DNA of 48,760 nucleotides from Devosia sp. GTDB taxonomy: Bacteria; Pseudomonadota; Alphaproteobacteria; Rhizobiales; Devosiaceae. Every line of letters starts with the position of its first letter. Within the stretch, counting starts at the first letter, position 1. A program made the position numbers and the translations under genes. The stretch spans positions 1 through 48,760 of the forward strand of contig JAQGJK010000022.1 of assembly GCA_028290665.1 (NCBI GenBank), read 5' to 3'. The notes beneath the pieces are model-generated. The model was given only the letters and a program-made list of their open reading frames with translations, searched no databases and was not told the DNA's origin. Below, piece by piece: positions 19,470 through 27,697 of the stretch.

Positions 19470-19577
19470 CTACTTCTTCTTGGCGGGAGCCGCGGCGGCG
19501 CCACCGGCGGGGGGCTTTGCGACTTCCTTTTTGGGCTTCTTGATTTCCTTGTTGCTCTTCATCTGACTCTTGGCCAT
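19470..19577 (-). CDS. Small basic protein, 35 residues
   Basis: Short ORF beginning MAKSQMKSNKEIKKPKKEV and ending in an Ala/Pro-rich tail with three terminal lysines. About one third Lys; no membrane segment. The ribosome-binding site AGAAGGGG, 6 nt before the ATG, is one of the strongest in the window, and a hairpin lies just downstream, which supports real expression. Similar very small Lys-rich proteins of unknown role are common in alphaproteobacteria. Possibly nucleic-acid-associated, by charge only. Confidence 0.7.
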   Translation of the reverse strand: MAKSQMKSNKEIKKPKKEVAKPPAGGAAAAPAKKK

Positions 19578-19688
19578 GGCAATCCCCTTCTGTTGCGGTG
19601 CGGACCGGGCGTCCTCTGCGGTGCCTTGGAAAGTTAAGCCCGAGGCTGCGCTGGCGCAATCCCCCGGCGGGCGTTGCGCGACAAAAAC

Positions 19689-20558
19689 TCACTTGTGAAT
19701 GCGGCAGCGTCCCTGTGGCCCGAGAACCGCGATGGCGCGCGGATCGCAACCGGTGAGCAGGAAATTCACCCAGTCGTCGGGGCTGCCATAATAGGCGTTA
19801 CGATCGACCTCGCCCGCCACGCCCTTCATCACGCCGGTCTGGGTCCACTGCCAGAACGTCCACGGCCGACTGTCGTATTTCTCATGCGGCTCGGCGGCAG
19901 TCGAGCGCAGCCAGAAAGTGTTCGGGAAATACTCACCGGCGAGGATGTCGCGGTGAAAATTGATGTCGGTGTAGATGATCGGCAGTTTTCCGGTATGAGC
20001 TTCCATCGCCGCCAGCATGACCCGGACTTTTTCAAGGATATCGGCCTTGTCGTGCTTGTTGGTGCAACTCGAATGATTGTTCCATTCGAGATCGAGCACC
20101 GGCGGCAGCGCATCCGGATCGTTCGGCACCATCTTGATGAACCACGCCGCCTGCTCGGAGGCGAGCGAGCACCAGGTCATGAAATGATAGGCGCCGCGCG
20201 CAATTCCGGCGTCGCGCGCCCGGCGCCAGTTTTCATAAAACTGCGGGTCGATGTAATCCTTGCCCTCGGTCGCCTTCATGAAGGCGAAATGGGCGCCCGA
20301 AGCCCGGAGCGTCGAGAAATCGACGCGACCCTGGTAACGGGCGAGATCGACACCCTGGATCGGCAGTGCCCTCGCCCGGTTGACCCCCGGATGCGGATCA
20401 TTGTCGCCATGGATCGGCCCCGAGGGATAGGTGCCGCAGGCGGCGAGCAGGCCGAGTGCAAACACCATGGCGACGAGCCGCAGGACGGCGGCGGGGCGAA
20501 TGAAAACCATGGGCAGCACACTCGAATACACGAAACACCAGAGCGTTTGATTCAACAT
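19689..20558 (-). CDS. Glycoside hydrolase family 25 lysozyme-like lipoprotein
   Basis: Up to 289 residues. A hydrophobic signal ends in the lipobox LAAC; the signal may begin at Met 20510 rather than 20558, and neither start has a clear Shine-Dalgarno. The domain begins IQGVDLARYQGRVDF, with FAFMKATEGKDYIDPQF, RGAYHFM and PPVLDLEWN, which supplies the acidic catalytic pair of GH25 muramidases. It ends FWQWTQTG...VDRNAYYG. It should cleave the MurNAc-GlcNAc glycan, probably from an outer- or inner-membrane anchored position, in wall remodelling. Divergent from the comM gene. Confidence 0.9.
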   Translation of the reverse strand: MLNQTLWCFVYSSVLPMVFIRPAAVLRLVAMVFALGLLAACGTYPSGPIHGDNDPHPGVNRARALPIQGVDLARYQGRVDFSTLRASGAHFAFMKATEGKDYIDPQFYENWRRARDAGIARGAYHFMTWCSLASEQAAWFIKMVPNDPDALPPVLDLEWNNHSSCTNKHDKADILEKVRVMLAAMEAHTGKLPIIYTDINFHRDILAGEYFPNTFWLRSTAAEPHEKYDSRPWTFWQWTQTGVMKGVAGEVDRNAYYGSPDDWVNFLLTGCDPRAIAVLGPQGRCRIHK

Positions 20559-20701
20559 GTGCCGATTAAGGAAACCTTGCCCGCGCGACGGGGCCGCGCC
20601 AGATGGTTAATACCGGTACGGGTAACCCCGTTAATGTTCCCGAATTGTTCTTGCTTTGCGGGGGCTTAGGCTGTTAGCCTGATCCTCGGCTGGGGGCCAG
20701 G

Positions 20702-22222
20702 ATGGTATCGCGCGTACGGACTGTGGCGTTTCAGGGGATCAACGCCGTTCCCGTCGACGTGCAGGCGCAGATCGCGCCGGGCCTGCCGCATTTCGTCATC
20801 GTCGGGCTGCCCGACAAGGCGGTGAAGGAATCCGGCGAACGGGTGCGCGCAGCGCTGATCGCCTCGGGCCTGTCGCTGCCGCCAAAGCGCATCATCGTCA
20901 ATCTCGCACCGGCCGACCTGCCCAAGGAAGGCACGCATTACGATCTGCCGATCGCCGTAGCGCTGATGGCGGCCATCGGCGCCGTGCCGCAGGACGCCGT
21001 CGATGGCTTCGTGGTGCTGGGCGAACTGGGGCTCGATGGGCGGTTGGCGCATGTCGGTGGCATCCTGCCGGCCGCGATCGCTGCATCGGCGGAGCAACTG
21101 GGCATCATCGTGCCGGCGGCGAGCGGACCCGAGGCGGCGTGGGCCGGCGAGGATATCGATATCGTCGCGGTTGAGAGCCTGTTGGCGCTGGTCAATCACC
21201 TCGCCGGGCACCAGCTTGCCGCAAGGCCGCAACCGCGGCGCAGCACCGGCACGGCCGGCTTGCCCGATCTTGCCGATGTCCGAGGCCAGAACGTCGCGCG
21301 CCGGGCGCTCGAAATCGCTGCCGCCGGTGGGCATAATCTGTTGATGATCGGGCCGCCCGGCGCCGGCAAATCGATGCTGGCGCAGCGCCTGCCGTCCATC
21401 CTGCCGTCCCTCAGCCCGCGCGAACTGCTCGACGTTTCGATGATCCAGTCGATCGCTGGCGAACTGGCGGGTGGCATCTTGACGGATCGCCGGCCGTTCC
21501 GGGCGCCGCATCATTCCGCCTCGATGGCGGCGCTGGTCGGTGGCGGGCTGAAAGTCCGGCCCGGCGAAGTCAGCCTCGCGCATAATGGCGTGCTGTTTCT
21601 CGATGAACTGCCGGAATTTGCCCCGGCGGTGCTCGACAGCCTGCGCCAGCCGCTCGAAAGCGGCGAAACCGTCATTGCCCGGGCCAATGCGCGGGTGTCC
21701 TACCCGGCGCGGTTCCAGCTGATCGCGGCGATGAACCCGTGCAAATGCGGTATGGCCGGAACGCCGGGCCACACCTGCAAGCGCGGCGATGCTTGCGCCA
21801 CGGATTATCAGGGCCGGATTTCGGGGCCGTTCCTCGACCGCATCGATATCCGCATCGATGTGCCGGCGGTGTCGGCCGCCGACATGATCGCCCCGGCCAA
21901 TGCCGAGCCGAGCGCCGCCGTTGCTGCCCGCGTCGCCCGTGCCCGCGACATCCAGCGCCAGCGCTATGAGGCCAGCGGCGCAGCCCATGTAATGACCAAC
22001 GCTGCGGCGGGTTCGACGCTGATCGAAACCGTGGTCAATCCCGACCGGGAGAGCCAGGCGCTGCTGCTGCAGGCCGCCGAAAGGTTCCGGCTCTCGGCCC
22101 GCGCCTACCACCGCGTGCTGAAAGTCGCTCGCACGCTGGCCGACCTCGCTGGGGTGGACAAAGTCGGCCGCGCCCATATCGCCGAAGCACTGAGCTACCG
22201 GGTGAATTTTTCGGTGGGGTGA
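20702..22222 (+). CDS. comM: YifB/ComM family Mg-chelatase-like AAA+ ATPase
   Basis: 506 residues, full length. N-terminal Lon-protease-like ChlI domain (about 1-170: GLPHFVIVGLPDKAVKESGERVRAAL), AAA+ core with Walker A GPPGAGKS, Walker B GVLFLDELPEF, and RPFRAPHHSAS, a zinc-like Cys cluster (NPCKCG...CKRGDACA), and a C-terminal Mg-chelatase domain (RFRLSARAYHRVLKVARTLA). ComM is a hexameric helicase that promotes branch migration during natural transformation in gammaproteobacteria; the same role here is inferred. Confidence 0.93.
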   Translation: MVSRVRTVAFQGINAVPVDVQAQIAPGLPHFVIVGLPDKAVKESGERVRAALIASGLSLPPKRIIVNLAPADLPKEGTHYDLPIAVALMAAIGAVPQDAVDGFVVLGELGLDGRLAHVGGILPAAIAASAEQLGIIVPAASGPEAAWAGEDIDIVAVESLLALVNHLAGHQLAARPQPRRSTGTAGLPDLADVRGQNVARRALEIAAAGGHNLLMIGPPGAGKSMLAQRLPSILPSLSPRELLDVSMIQSIAGELAGGILTDRRPFRAPHHSASMAALVGGGLKVRPGEVSLAHNGVLFLDELPEFAPAVLDSLRQPLESGETVIARANARVSYPARFQLIAAMNPCKCGMAGTPGHTCKRGDACATDYQGRISGPFLDRIDIRIDVPAVSAADMIAPANAEPSAAVAARVARARDIQRQRYEASGAAHVMTNAAAGSTLIETVVNPDRESQALLLQAAERFRLSARAYHRVLKVARTLADLAGVDKVGRAHIAEALSYRVNFSVG

Positions 22223-22260
22223 CGGGAGGCCGTTTTAAGCCGGATGCCGACCAGCTTTCA

Positions 22261-22352
22261 GCGGGCTTGACCCGCGGATCAAGCTTGCCGCGATGGCTTT
22301 GAGAAATCGGGTTATAACTTGCACGGCCCGTGGGCCCGCGGGTCAAGCCCGC
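22261..22352. repeat. MITE-like palindromic element, copy A
   Basis: 92 bp bounded by a perfect 17-bp inverted repeat: GCGGGCTTGACCCGCGG (22261-22277) and its complement (22336-22352). The interior includes TTGCACGGCCCGTGGGCC. No ORF. A related unit lies at 22480-22563, and the region between is non-coding. This covers most of the 345-bp gap between comM and the decayed hydrolase. Confidence 0.7.
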
Positions 22353-22479
22353 GGGAAGCTCGGAGTATGACCCGAAGCCGGAGTGTAGTTAAAAGTCGGC
22401 GTGTAACTGAAGCTGGGGAACGGCGTGTGCGTTTTAGAACAGATGCGCGCCGGGAGGTTACACCCTTCCCCCGCCTTCC

Positions 22480-22563
22480 GCGGGCTTGACCCGCGGATCC
22501 AGCTTGCTGGGGTAACTTTAGGAAACTGCACTCACTTGGCACGGCCTGTGGGCCTGCGGTTCG
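22480..22563. repeat. MITE-like palindromic element, copy B, right end degenerate
   Basis: It begins with the same 17-bp sequence (22480-22496), shares the following GATC(A/C)AGCTTGC and the internal CACGGCC(C/T)GTGGGCC stretch with copy A, but its right inverted repeat has decayed to GCGGTTCGAAC. That end runs straight into the truncated serine-hydrolase pseudogene, as if the element marks the break point. Confidence 0.6.
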
Positions 22564-22567
22564 AACA

Positions 22568-23313
22568 GTAGACCGCTTCTATACGGCGAGCCTTGCCAAA
22601 CAGGTCATTGATGCCGCCGACGTACCGGATTTGCCGACATGGGCGACAGTCATCACGACGCGCCACCTCCTGCATCATCTGGCAGTGCTGCCAGCAGCCG
22701 GGGAAGTCGAGACTGCCGAAACCGACTGGACGGAGGCAGTTGCCCTGACGACCCTGCGGCGTCTGTCGCACCTCGCATTCGAACCGAACACTGAATTTTC
22801 TCACTCCAATCTTGGATACGTCCTTCTCGCTTGCGTGATTGCGCAGGCTGGCGGGTGCGATTTGCCGGGATTTGCGGCAACGCGTCTGTTCGAACCGTTT
22901 GGTTTGACCAGCATGGAGTTCGTGTCGACCAAGTCCGGCAACTCGCCCCAAATTGGCCTGATGGGTTCCAGCCTGCCGCTGACTGTGGGTGATGGCGGCT
23001 TATGGTCCACGGCCGGGACTTTTCGAGATGGCTGCACCTGCAGAACCAGGACGTGCACGGTATCGCACCGCTTGTCACGTCACCCGGTAGATTAACCAGT
23101 GGCGACACGGTCCCCTACGGATGGGGATTGGGGCTGCGACAATACGGCGGACGACCCCGCTTCATCCATGGCGGCGAGTGAACCGGTGCCGTGGCCAGGT
23201 CGGTTCGCAGTCCGTCCGCCGGTATTGCCATTGTCGCGCTGGCAAGCGGCGCGTCTATGCTGGACCTTAATACCTTGGTAGATGCGGCGCTGAATTGGTG
23301 GTTGCACGCTTGA
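22568..23313 (+). pseudogene. Decayed class C beta-lactamase-like serine hydrolase
   Basis: Recognisable but broken. In one frame RFYTASLAKQV supplies the S-x-x-K nucleophile motif, followed by HLLHHLAVLP, FSHSNLGYVLL (equivalent of the YxN motif) and DGGLWSTAG. At about 23015 one base is missing, and the product continues in another frame as FSRWLHLQNQDVHG and YGWGLGLRQYGG. There HGGE is followed by TGA (23179-23181) where such proteins have Trp. The start region is also lost next to a MITE-like element. At least three lesions make it a pseudogene. Confidence 0.85.
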
Positions 23314-23349
23314 GGTGGGCGCTGCCTTGAGATCTCAGCAACGCCGCAG

Positions 23350-24420
23350 GTGAGGACAATCGCCTTGGACACTCCCTCGGGACCGATAACTTTCTTTGAC
23401 GTCGAAACCACCGGCCTTACCGGGCAGGATCGGATCGTCAGCCTTGGCTTGCTCTACATCGACGATGTCGAGCGGCTGGCGCGGGGAGAGCGGACGGGGG
23501 AGGGCGTGCATCTGCTGTTCAATCCCGGCCGGGCGAGCCACCCGGCGGCGCGCAAGGTGCATGGCTATCGCGACGACCTGCTGGCGCTGCAGGACGGTTT
23601 TGCTGCCCATGCCGATGACCTCGGGCACTATTTTTCGCATCATGGGCTAGGCGTTGCGCACAATCTGAGTTTTGATAAACGCTTCATCGAAACGGCGTTT
23701 TCTGAAGCCCGTCGTTCGCCCCCGCGTCTCGACTATCATTGCACCATGCTGCAGCACCGGCGCGCCCATGGCGCCAATTCCGGGCTCGACAAGGTGCTGC
23801 TGCAGATGGGGATGCCGCCTCGCTCCGGTTTCCATGGTGCGCTGACCGATGCCTGGTTCGCCATGGCGGTGTTCTGCTGGCTGCACGGCTGGCCCATACC
23901 AAAGGTTGACGACATTCCGCGCCTCGAGCCGACCAATATGCGTCACACCGCCGAGCCGATACGGCCCGCGAAGGCAGCTGTGGTTGCGCCAGCGTCGGTC
24001 GCGCCGAGCCCACCGGTCCCGGCCGAATGGAGTCCCGCGTTTGCAGCGGCACGGGAAGCCCTATGGCCGCTGGCGACGTTGCTGATGCACATCGCGCATG
24101 CCGATGGCGAGGTGCTGCAGGCGGAAGTCGAGACGATTTCACTGCTGATGCACACGGTGCTGGCTGGCACCCCGGGTGGCAGTTCGGTTAGCGAAGAACA
24201 GGATTTGCTGGCTTCGCTCGTCGCGCTGCGGCCGAACAGCGACGACCTCGATCGCGCCGCCTTCGAAGTCATGCAGTCGGCGCATCTGAAGCAGGCCGTC
24301 GCCGGCTGGGTGCGGGCCCTGAGCTTTGCCGATGGCGAAAACAGCCCCGCCGAAAACCGCGCTATCCTCGACATCACCGAGCGCCTCCGCCGCGCCCGAC
24401 TGGCGTTGGCGCAGCACTGA
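23350..24420 (+). CDS. DnaQ-like 3'-5' exonuclease fused to a TerB-like domain
   Basis: 356 residues. N-terminal DEDDh exonuclease with all five residues visible: D17 and E19 (FDVETTG), D109 (HNLSFDKRF), H162 and D167 (FHGALTDAWF). A Pro/Ala linker at about 200-225 leads to a helical C-terminal domain (about 230-350) containing LLMHIAHADGEVLQAEVETI and FADGENSPAENRAILDI, the paired 'ADG-x6-E' pattern of tellurite-resistance TerB-like domains. Probably a nuclease in DNA repair or nucleotide turnover, with TerB as a regulatory or metal-sensing module. GTG start at 23350; a TTG at 23365 is an alternative. Confidence 0.85.
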   Translation: MRTIALDTPSGPITFFDVETTGLTGQDRIVSLGLLYIDDVERLARGERTGEGVHLLFNPGRASHPAARKVHGYRDDLLALQDGFAAHADDLGHYFSHHGLGVAHNLSFDKRFIETAFSEARRSPPRLDYHCTMLQHRRAHGANSGLDKVLLQMGMPPRSGFHGALTDAWFAMAVFCWLHGWPIPKVDDIPRLEPTNMRHTAEPIRPAKAAVVAPASVAPSPPVPAEWSPAFAAAREALWPLATLLMHIAHADGEVLQAEVETISLLMHTVLAGTPGGSSVSEEQDLLASLVALRPNSDDLDRAAFEVMQSAHLKQAVAGWVRALSFADGENSPAENRAILDITERLRRARLALAQH

Positions 24421-24534
24421 CGGTATGTCCCGCAGAGGCAGGAATTCCGGTTTGCCGCCGATAACGGAAATTCCCGCGTTCGGGGAATGACTGAGGTTAT
24501 GGCGTGGGGAGATCGAGCCGGGTTGCAGGTGGCG

Positions 24535-25653
24535 TCAGCTCACTCGCCGATAGCCACCCGTGACGCCCTTGGGGGAAAACACCATTTGCCAGAGTTGCAG
24601 GTCGCGGGAGCGGAACAGGCCGGCGAACAGCTGCAAGTAATAGGTCCACATCCGATAGAATCGCGAGTCGTATTTTTCGCCTTGAAGCTCGGGCCAGCTG
24701 CGTTTGAAATTGGCGAGCCAGGCCATCAGCGTCGGGTCGTAGTAGGCGCCGAAATTGTGCCAGTCTTCGAGCGTGAACAGCTTTTCGTGAGCCTTGCCGA
24801 TCTGGGTGACCGAGGGGAGCATGCCGTTGGGGAAAATGTACTTTTCGCTCCACGGGTCGCCGGCGGTGCGGGTGACGTTGCTGCCGATGGTGTGGAGCAC
24901 GAACAGCCCGTCATCGACGAGCAGTTCGCGCACCTTCTGGAAATAGGCGCGGTAATTCTTGTAGCCGACATGTTCGAACATGCCGATCGAGATGATGCGG
25001 TCGAACTTGCCGGTCAGCGCCTTGTAATCGATGAGTTCGTAGCGCACCGGCAGGTCGCCAGCTTGCGCCGTGGCCAGCGCCACCTGTTCCTTGGAGATGG
25101 TGATGCCGAGCCCTTCGATGCCGTAGCGCTCGGCGGCAAATTTGAGAAAACCACCCCAGCCCGAACCGATGTCGAGGACTTTCATGCCCGGTTCGAGCCC
25201 GGCCTTGCGACAGATCAGGTCGAGCTTGGCCTCCTGCGCGGCATCGAGCGTGGTGGCGTCCTTCCAGTAGCCGCAGGAATAGATCATCCGGCGGTCGAGC
25301 ATATGGGCGTAGAGGTCGTTACCGATGTCGTAGTGTTTGTGGGCGACTTCATTGACCCGCAGCCGTTGCGGATTGATCAGCCGGCTGCGCGCTAGCGACA
25401 CCAGCGTGCCGAGGTCGATCGGCAACCGGTCGACGACGCCGCTGCGCAGCATGCGGGCAATGAACTGGTCGGGGGCAGGGCAATCCCACCAGCCATCCAT
25501 GTAGGCCTCGCCGAACCCCAGATGCCCGAAGGCGAGAACCCGGTCATACAATCGCTCGTCATGCACCGTCAGGTCGAACGGGCGGCTGCCGCCGATGACA
25601 ATATCGGCGTCGGCAAGCACCTTCTCAAAGAAGCTTTTGGATCCTGCGGTCAT
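24535..25653 (-). CDS. cfa: Cyclopropane-fatty-acyl-phospholipid synthase
   Basis: 372 residues, matching the E. coli enzyme in length. N-terminal lipid-interacting domain (FGEAYMDGWWDCPAPDQF), then HYDIGNDLYAHMLDRRMIYSCGYW, SAM-binding VLDIGSGWGGFLKFAAERYG and the active-site segment SIGMFEHVGYKNYRAYF. It adds a methylene bridge to unsaturated acyl chains of membrane phospholipids using SAM, usually in stationary phase or acid stress. Monocistronic; convergent with the exonuclease and divergent from the diguanylate cyclase. Confidence 0.95.
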   Translation of the reverse strand: MTAGSKSFFEKVLADADIVIGGSRPFDLTVHDERLYDRVLAFGHLGFGEAYMDGWWDCPAPDQFIARMLRSGVVDRLPIDLGTLVSLARSRLINPQRLRVNEVAHKHYDIGNDLYAHMLDRRMIYSCGYWKDATTLDAAQEAKLDLICRKAGLEPGMKVLDIGSGWGGFLKFAAERYGIEGLGITISKEQVALATAQAGDLPVRYELIDYKALTGKFDRIISIGMFEHVGYKNYRAYFQKVRELLVDDGLFVLHTIGSNVTRTAGDPWSEKYIFPNGMLPSVTQIGKAHEKLFTLEDWHNFGAYYDPTLMAWLANFKRSWPELQGEKYDSRFYRMWTYYLQLFAGLFRSRDLQLWQMVFSPKGVTGGYRRVS

Positions 25654-25853
25654 GTGGGGTCGGTTCTGGTAATCGGCGGGAACGAAACAGGAGCGTCCGC
25701 CCCGGCCGGGCTGCCGTCAAGTAGGACCTTGCATGTGCCTGTCGGGAATTGCGGGGCGCTTAACGGCCACGACCCGGCAGGCCCGGCCGAACCGAATGTT
25801 AAGGCCTGCCGATTAGCGTCGGCGCCGGAGCAACCCGGAGTTGCGCAGCTTCC

Positions 25854-27134
25854 ATGTCTCTGGCCCCGACCATTGCGAGTGGCATCGTACCGACAGACGA
25901 CATGCAGCAGGTGGACGACACCCTGCGCGACGGCTTCCGGCTGCTCCGGTTTCCAAGAGCCCTCGAGGCGCGGTTCGAGTGCGACACCGGCGCGGCGCGG
26001 ACACGGCACCTGATCAGCCGCAGCCTCATCGGCTTGCTGCTGTTCAACGTGTTTCTCCTTTCCGACTACAAATTGATGCCCGACACCATCTGGCTCGCGG
26101 CGGTGCTGCGCCTGCTGGTCGTGACGCCCTTCGTGCTGGCCATCATGGTGTGCACCGCCAAGCGTCCTCCGGCGTGGATGCGCGAAAGCCTGCAGGGCGT
26201 CGCCCTGGTCCTCGCCGCCGCCGTGCCGCCGATCGTGATCGCCTTCAGTGCCAACCCGCTGCGCGAGAGTGGTCCGCCGGGCATTCTCCTCGTCGTGATG
26301 TTCGCGGGGATTATCCTGCACCTGCGCTTCTGGTATGCGCTCGTCGCCATGCTGGTGATCGAGGCGATTTATGTCGCGACACTGGCCGGGCTCACGACCC
26401 TCGCCTTTGAAGAGGCGCTGTCGTTCAACATGGTGTTCCTTGGCGGGGTGATTTTTTCGCTGGTAGCCGCCTACAGCCTCGAACATGGCAATCGGCAGAC
26501 CTACCTGCTGCAGCTGCGCGACAGCCTGATCAACGGCGAACTCGAGGCGATCAGCCGCCGTGACCCGCTGACCGGACTCGGCAATCGCCGGGCGCTGGAT
26601 GCGACGCTCGATGCCTTGGCCGACACCGGGGTCACGGGGGAGGAGTTGGCGCTGCTCCTGCTCGATATCGATCACTTCAAGGCCTATAACGATACGCTCG
26701 GGCATCAGGCCGGGGATGCGTGCCTGAAGCTGGTCGCCGATCTCATCCGCTCCGAACTGCGCATTGCCTCGGATACCGCCTATCGCTTTGGCGGCGAGGA
26801 ATTTCTCATTGTCCTGCGGCGCACCGAATTTGCTGATGCGACCCATCTCGCCGAGCGTCTGCGAAGGCACCTCGAAGCCTCGGCCCTGCCGCATCCGGCG
26901 ACGGCGGCGGGCATCGTCACGGTGAGTCTCGGCGTTGCCGCGGCTCGACTTGGCCCGGGAGTCACCGGTGCCGAATTGATCGGCGGCGCCGATGCGGCGC
27001 TCTATGCCGCCAAGCACGCCGGCCGCAACCAGGTCTGGCCACGGCCGTCGCGCCACCGCCCGACCCTGGTCGACGAGGATGATCGGCTGTGGCCCGGCGA
27101 CGTGCCGGGCGTTACCAGCCAGCGTCGCGCCTGA
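25854..27134 (+). CDS. Membrane-bound diguanylate cyclase (GGDEF protein)
   Basis: 426 residues. Five to six membrane segments between about 55 and 210 (e.g. LIGLLLFNVFLL, LRLLVVTPFVLAIMV, VALVLAAAVPPIVIAF, ILLVVMFAGIIL), a coiled linker, then a GGDEF domain from about 230 (RDPLTGLGNRRALD) with active-site GGEEF at 313-317 and DADALYAAK-type C-terminus. It should make cyclic di-GMP. The inhibitory RxxD site five residues before GGEEF is I304-A-S-D307, lacking the Arg, so product inhibition is probably absent. No EAL domain. Confidence 0.93.
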   Translation: MSLAPTIASGIVPTDDMQQVDDTLRDGFRLLRFPRALEARFECDTGAARTRHLISRSLIGLLLFNVFLLSDYKLMPDTIWLAAVLRLLVVTPFVLAIMVCTAKRPPAWMRESLQGVALVLAAAVPPIVIAFSANPLRESGPPGILLVVMFAGIILHLRFWYALVAMLVIEAIYVATLAGLTTLAFEEALSFNMVFLGGVIFSLVAAYSLEHGNRQTYLLQLRDSLINGELEAISRRDPLTGLGNRRALDATLDALADTGVTGEELALLLLDIDHFKAYNDTLGHQAGDACLKLVADLIRSELRIASDTAYRFGGEEFLIVLRRTEFADATHLAERLRRHLEASALPHPATAAGIVTVSLGVAAARLGPGVTGAELIGGADAALYAAKHAGRNQVWPRPSRHRPTLVDEDDRLWPGDVPGVTSQRRA

Positions 27135-27202
27135 GCCTTGTCCGTGGCGGTCAACTCAGGTTAGCTGATAGCTGCGGCAGCCTGCCGCAGGGGGTGCTTT
27201 AG

Positions 27203-27664
27203 ATGATCCGGATTATTGCATTGCTGGCTACGCTGTTCACGGCGTTGGCGGTCGGTTTGTCACCAGCCCTCGCCGCTGGATGGCAGTTCGGCGACGAGCA
27301 GTCCGTCCACGTCCTCCAGGACGTCGAAATCGTTGGCGAAGAGGGAGAGGCGCTGTCGCTCGGCTATATGACGACGACGAAAAACTTTGTCCTGCCGTAT
27401 GCGCTTGGCGACGATGGTTACATCCTCGTGGTGCGTGACGATCCGCAGAGTTTTTATGCCATCACCCCCGAACAGATCACCGACTGGCAGGACGCGGGCC
27501 TGCTACCCGACCCGTTGCCGACCTATGAGATTTCGCTGCTCGACCGGGTTCTTGGCTATCTGTTGTGGCCGACGCTGGCACTCATCGCCGCGCTTTATGG
27601 CTTTGGTTTTCTGCGCAACCGCCGCAAGAAGCTGGCCCCTGCAGCGACCGATATCGCCGCCTGA
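27203..27664 (+). CDS. Hypothetical membrane-anchored periplasmic protein
   Basis: 153 residues. Signal peptide about 1-24 (cleavage near ALAAG); an exported domain of about 85 residues (WQFGDEQSVHVLQDVEI, KNFVLPYALGDDGYILV); then one C-terminal membrane helix (VLGYLLWPTLALIAALYGFGFL) followed by a basic cytoplasmic tail (RNRRKK). I do not recognise the family. Good ribosome site (AGGGGGT). Possibly co-transcribed with the CSD/DUF1294 gene 33 bp downstream. Confidence 0.7.
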   Translation: MIRIIALLATLFTALAVGLSPALAAGWQFGDEQSVHVLQDVEIVGEEGEALSLGYMTTTKNFVLPYALGDDGYILVVRDDPQSFYAITPEQITDWQDAGLLPDPLPTYEISLLDRVLGYLLWPTLALIAALYGFGFLRNRRKKLAPAATDIAA

Positions 27665-27697
27665 CCGCCATCAAGCGGGCGGCAGCAGGATAGAGCA

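Noticed and set aside
20666..22177. 503-codon minus-strand ORF opposite comM
   Set aside because: Shadow frame of ComM, with His/Arg/Gln-rich low-complexity translation and no motif.
22555..22575. GGTTCGAAC as a tRNA T-loop
   Set aside because: No acceptor, D or anticodon stems around it; it falls at the element/pseudogene junction.
25650..27056. 468-codon minus-strand ORF opposite the diguanylate cyclase
   Set aside because: Overlaps a gene with intact GGEEF and membrane segments; its own translation has no family features.
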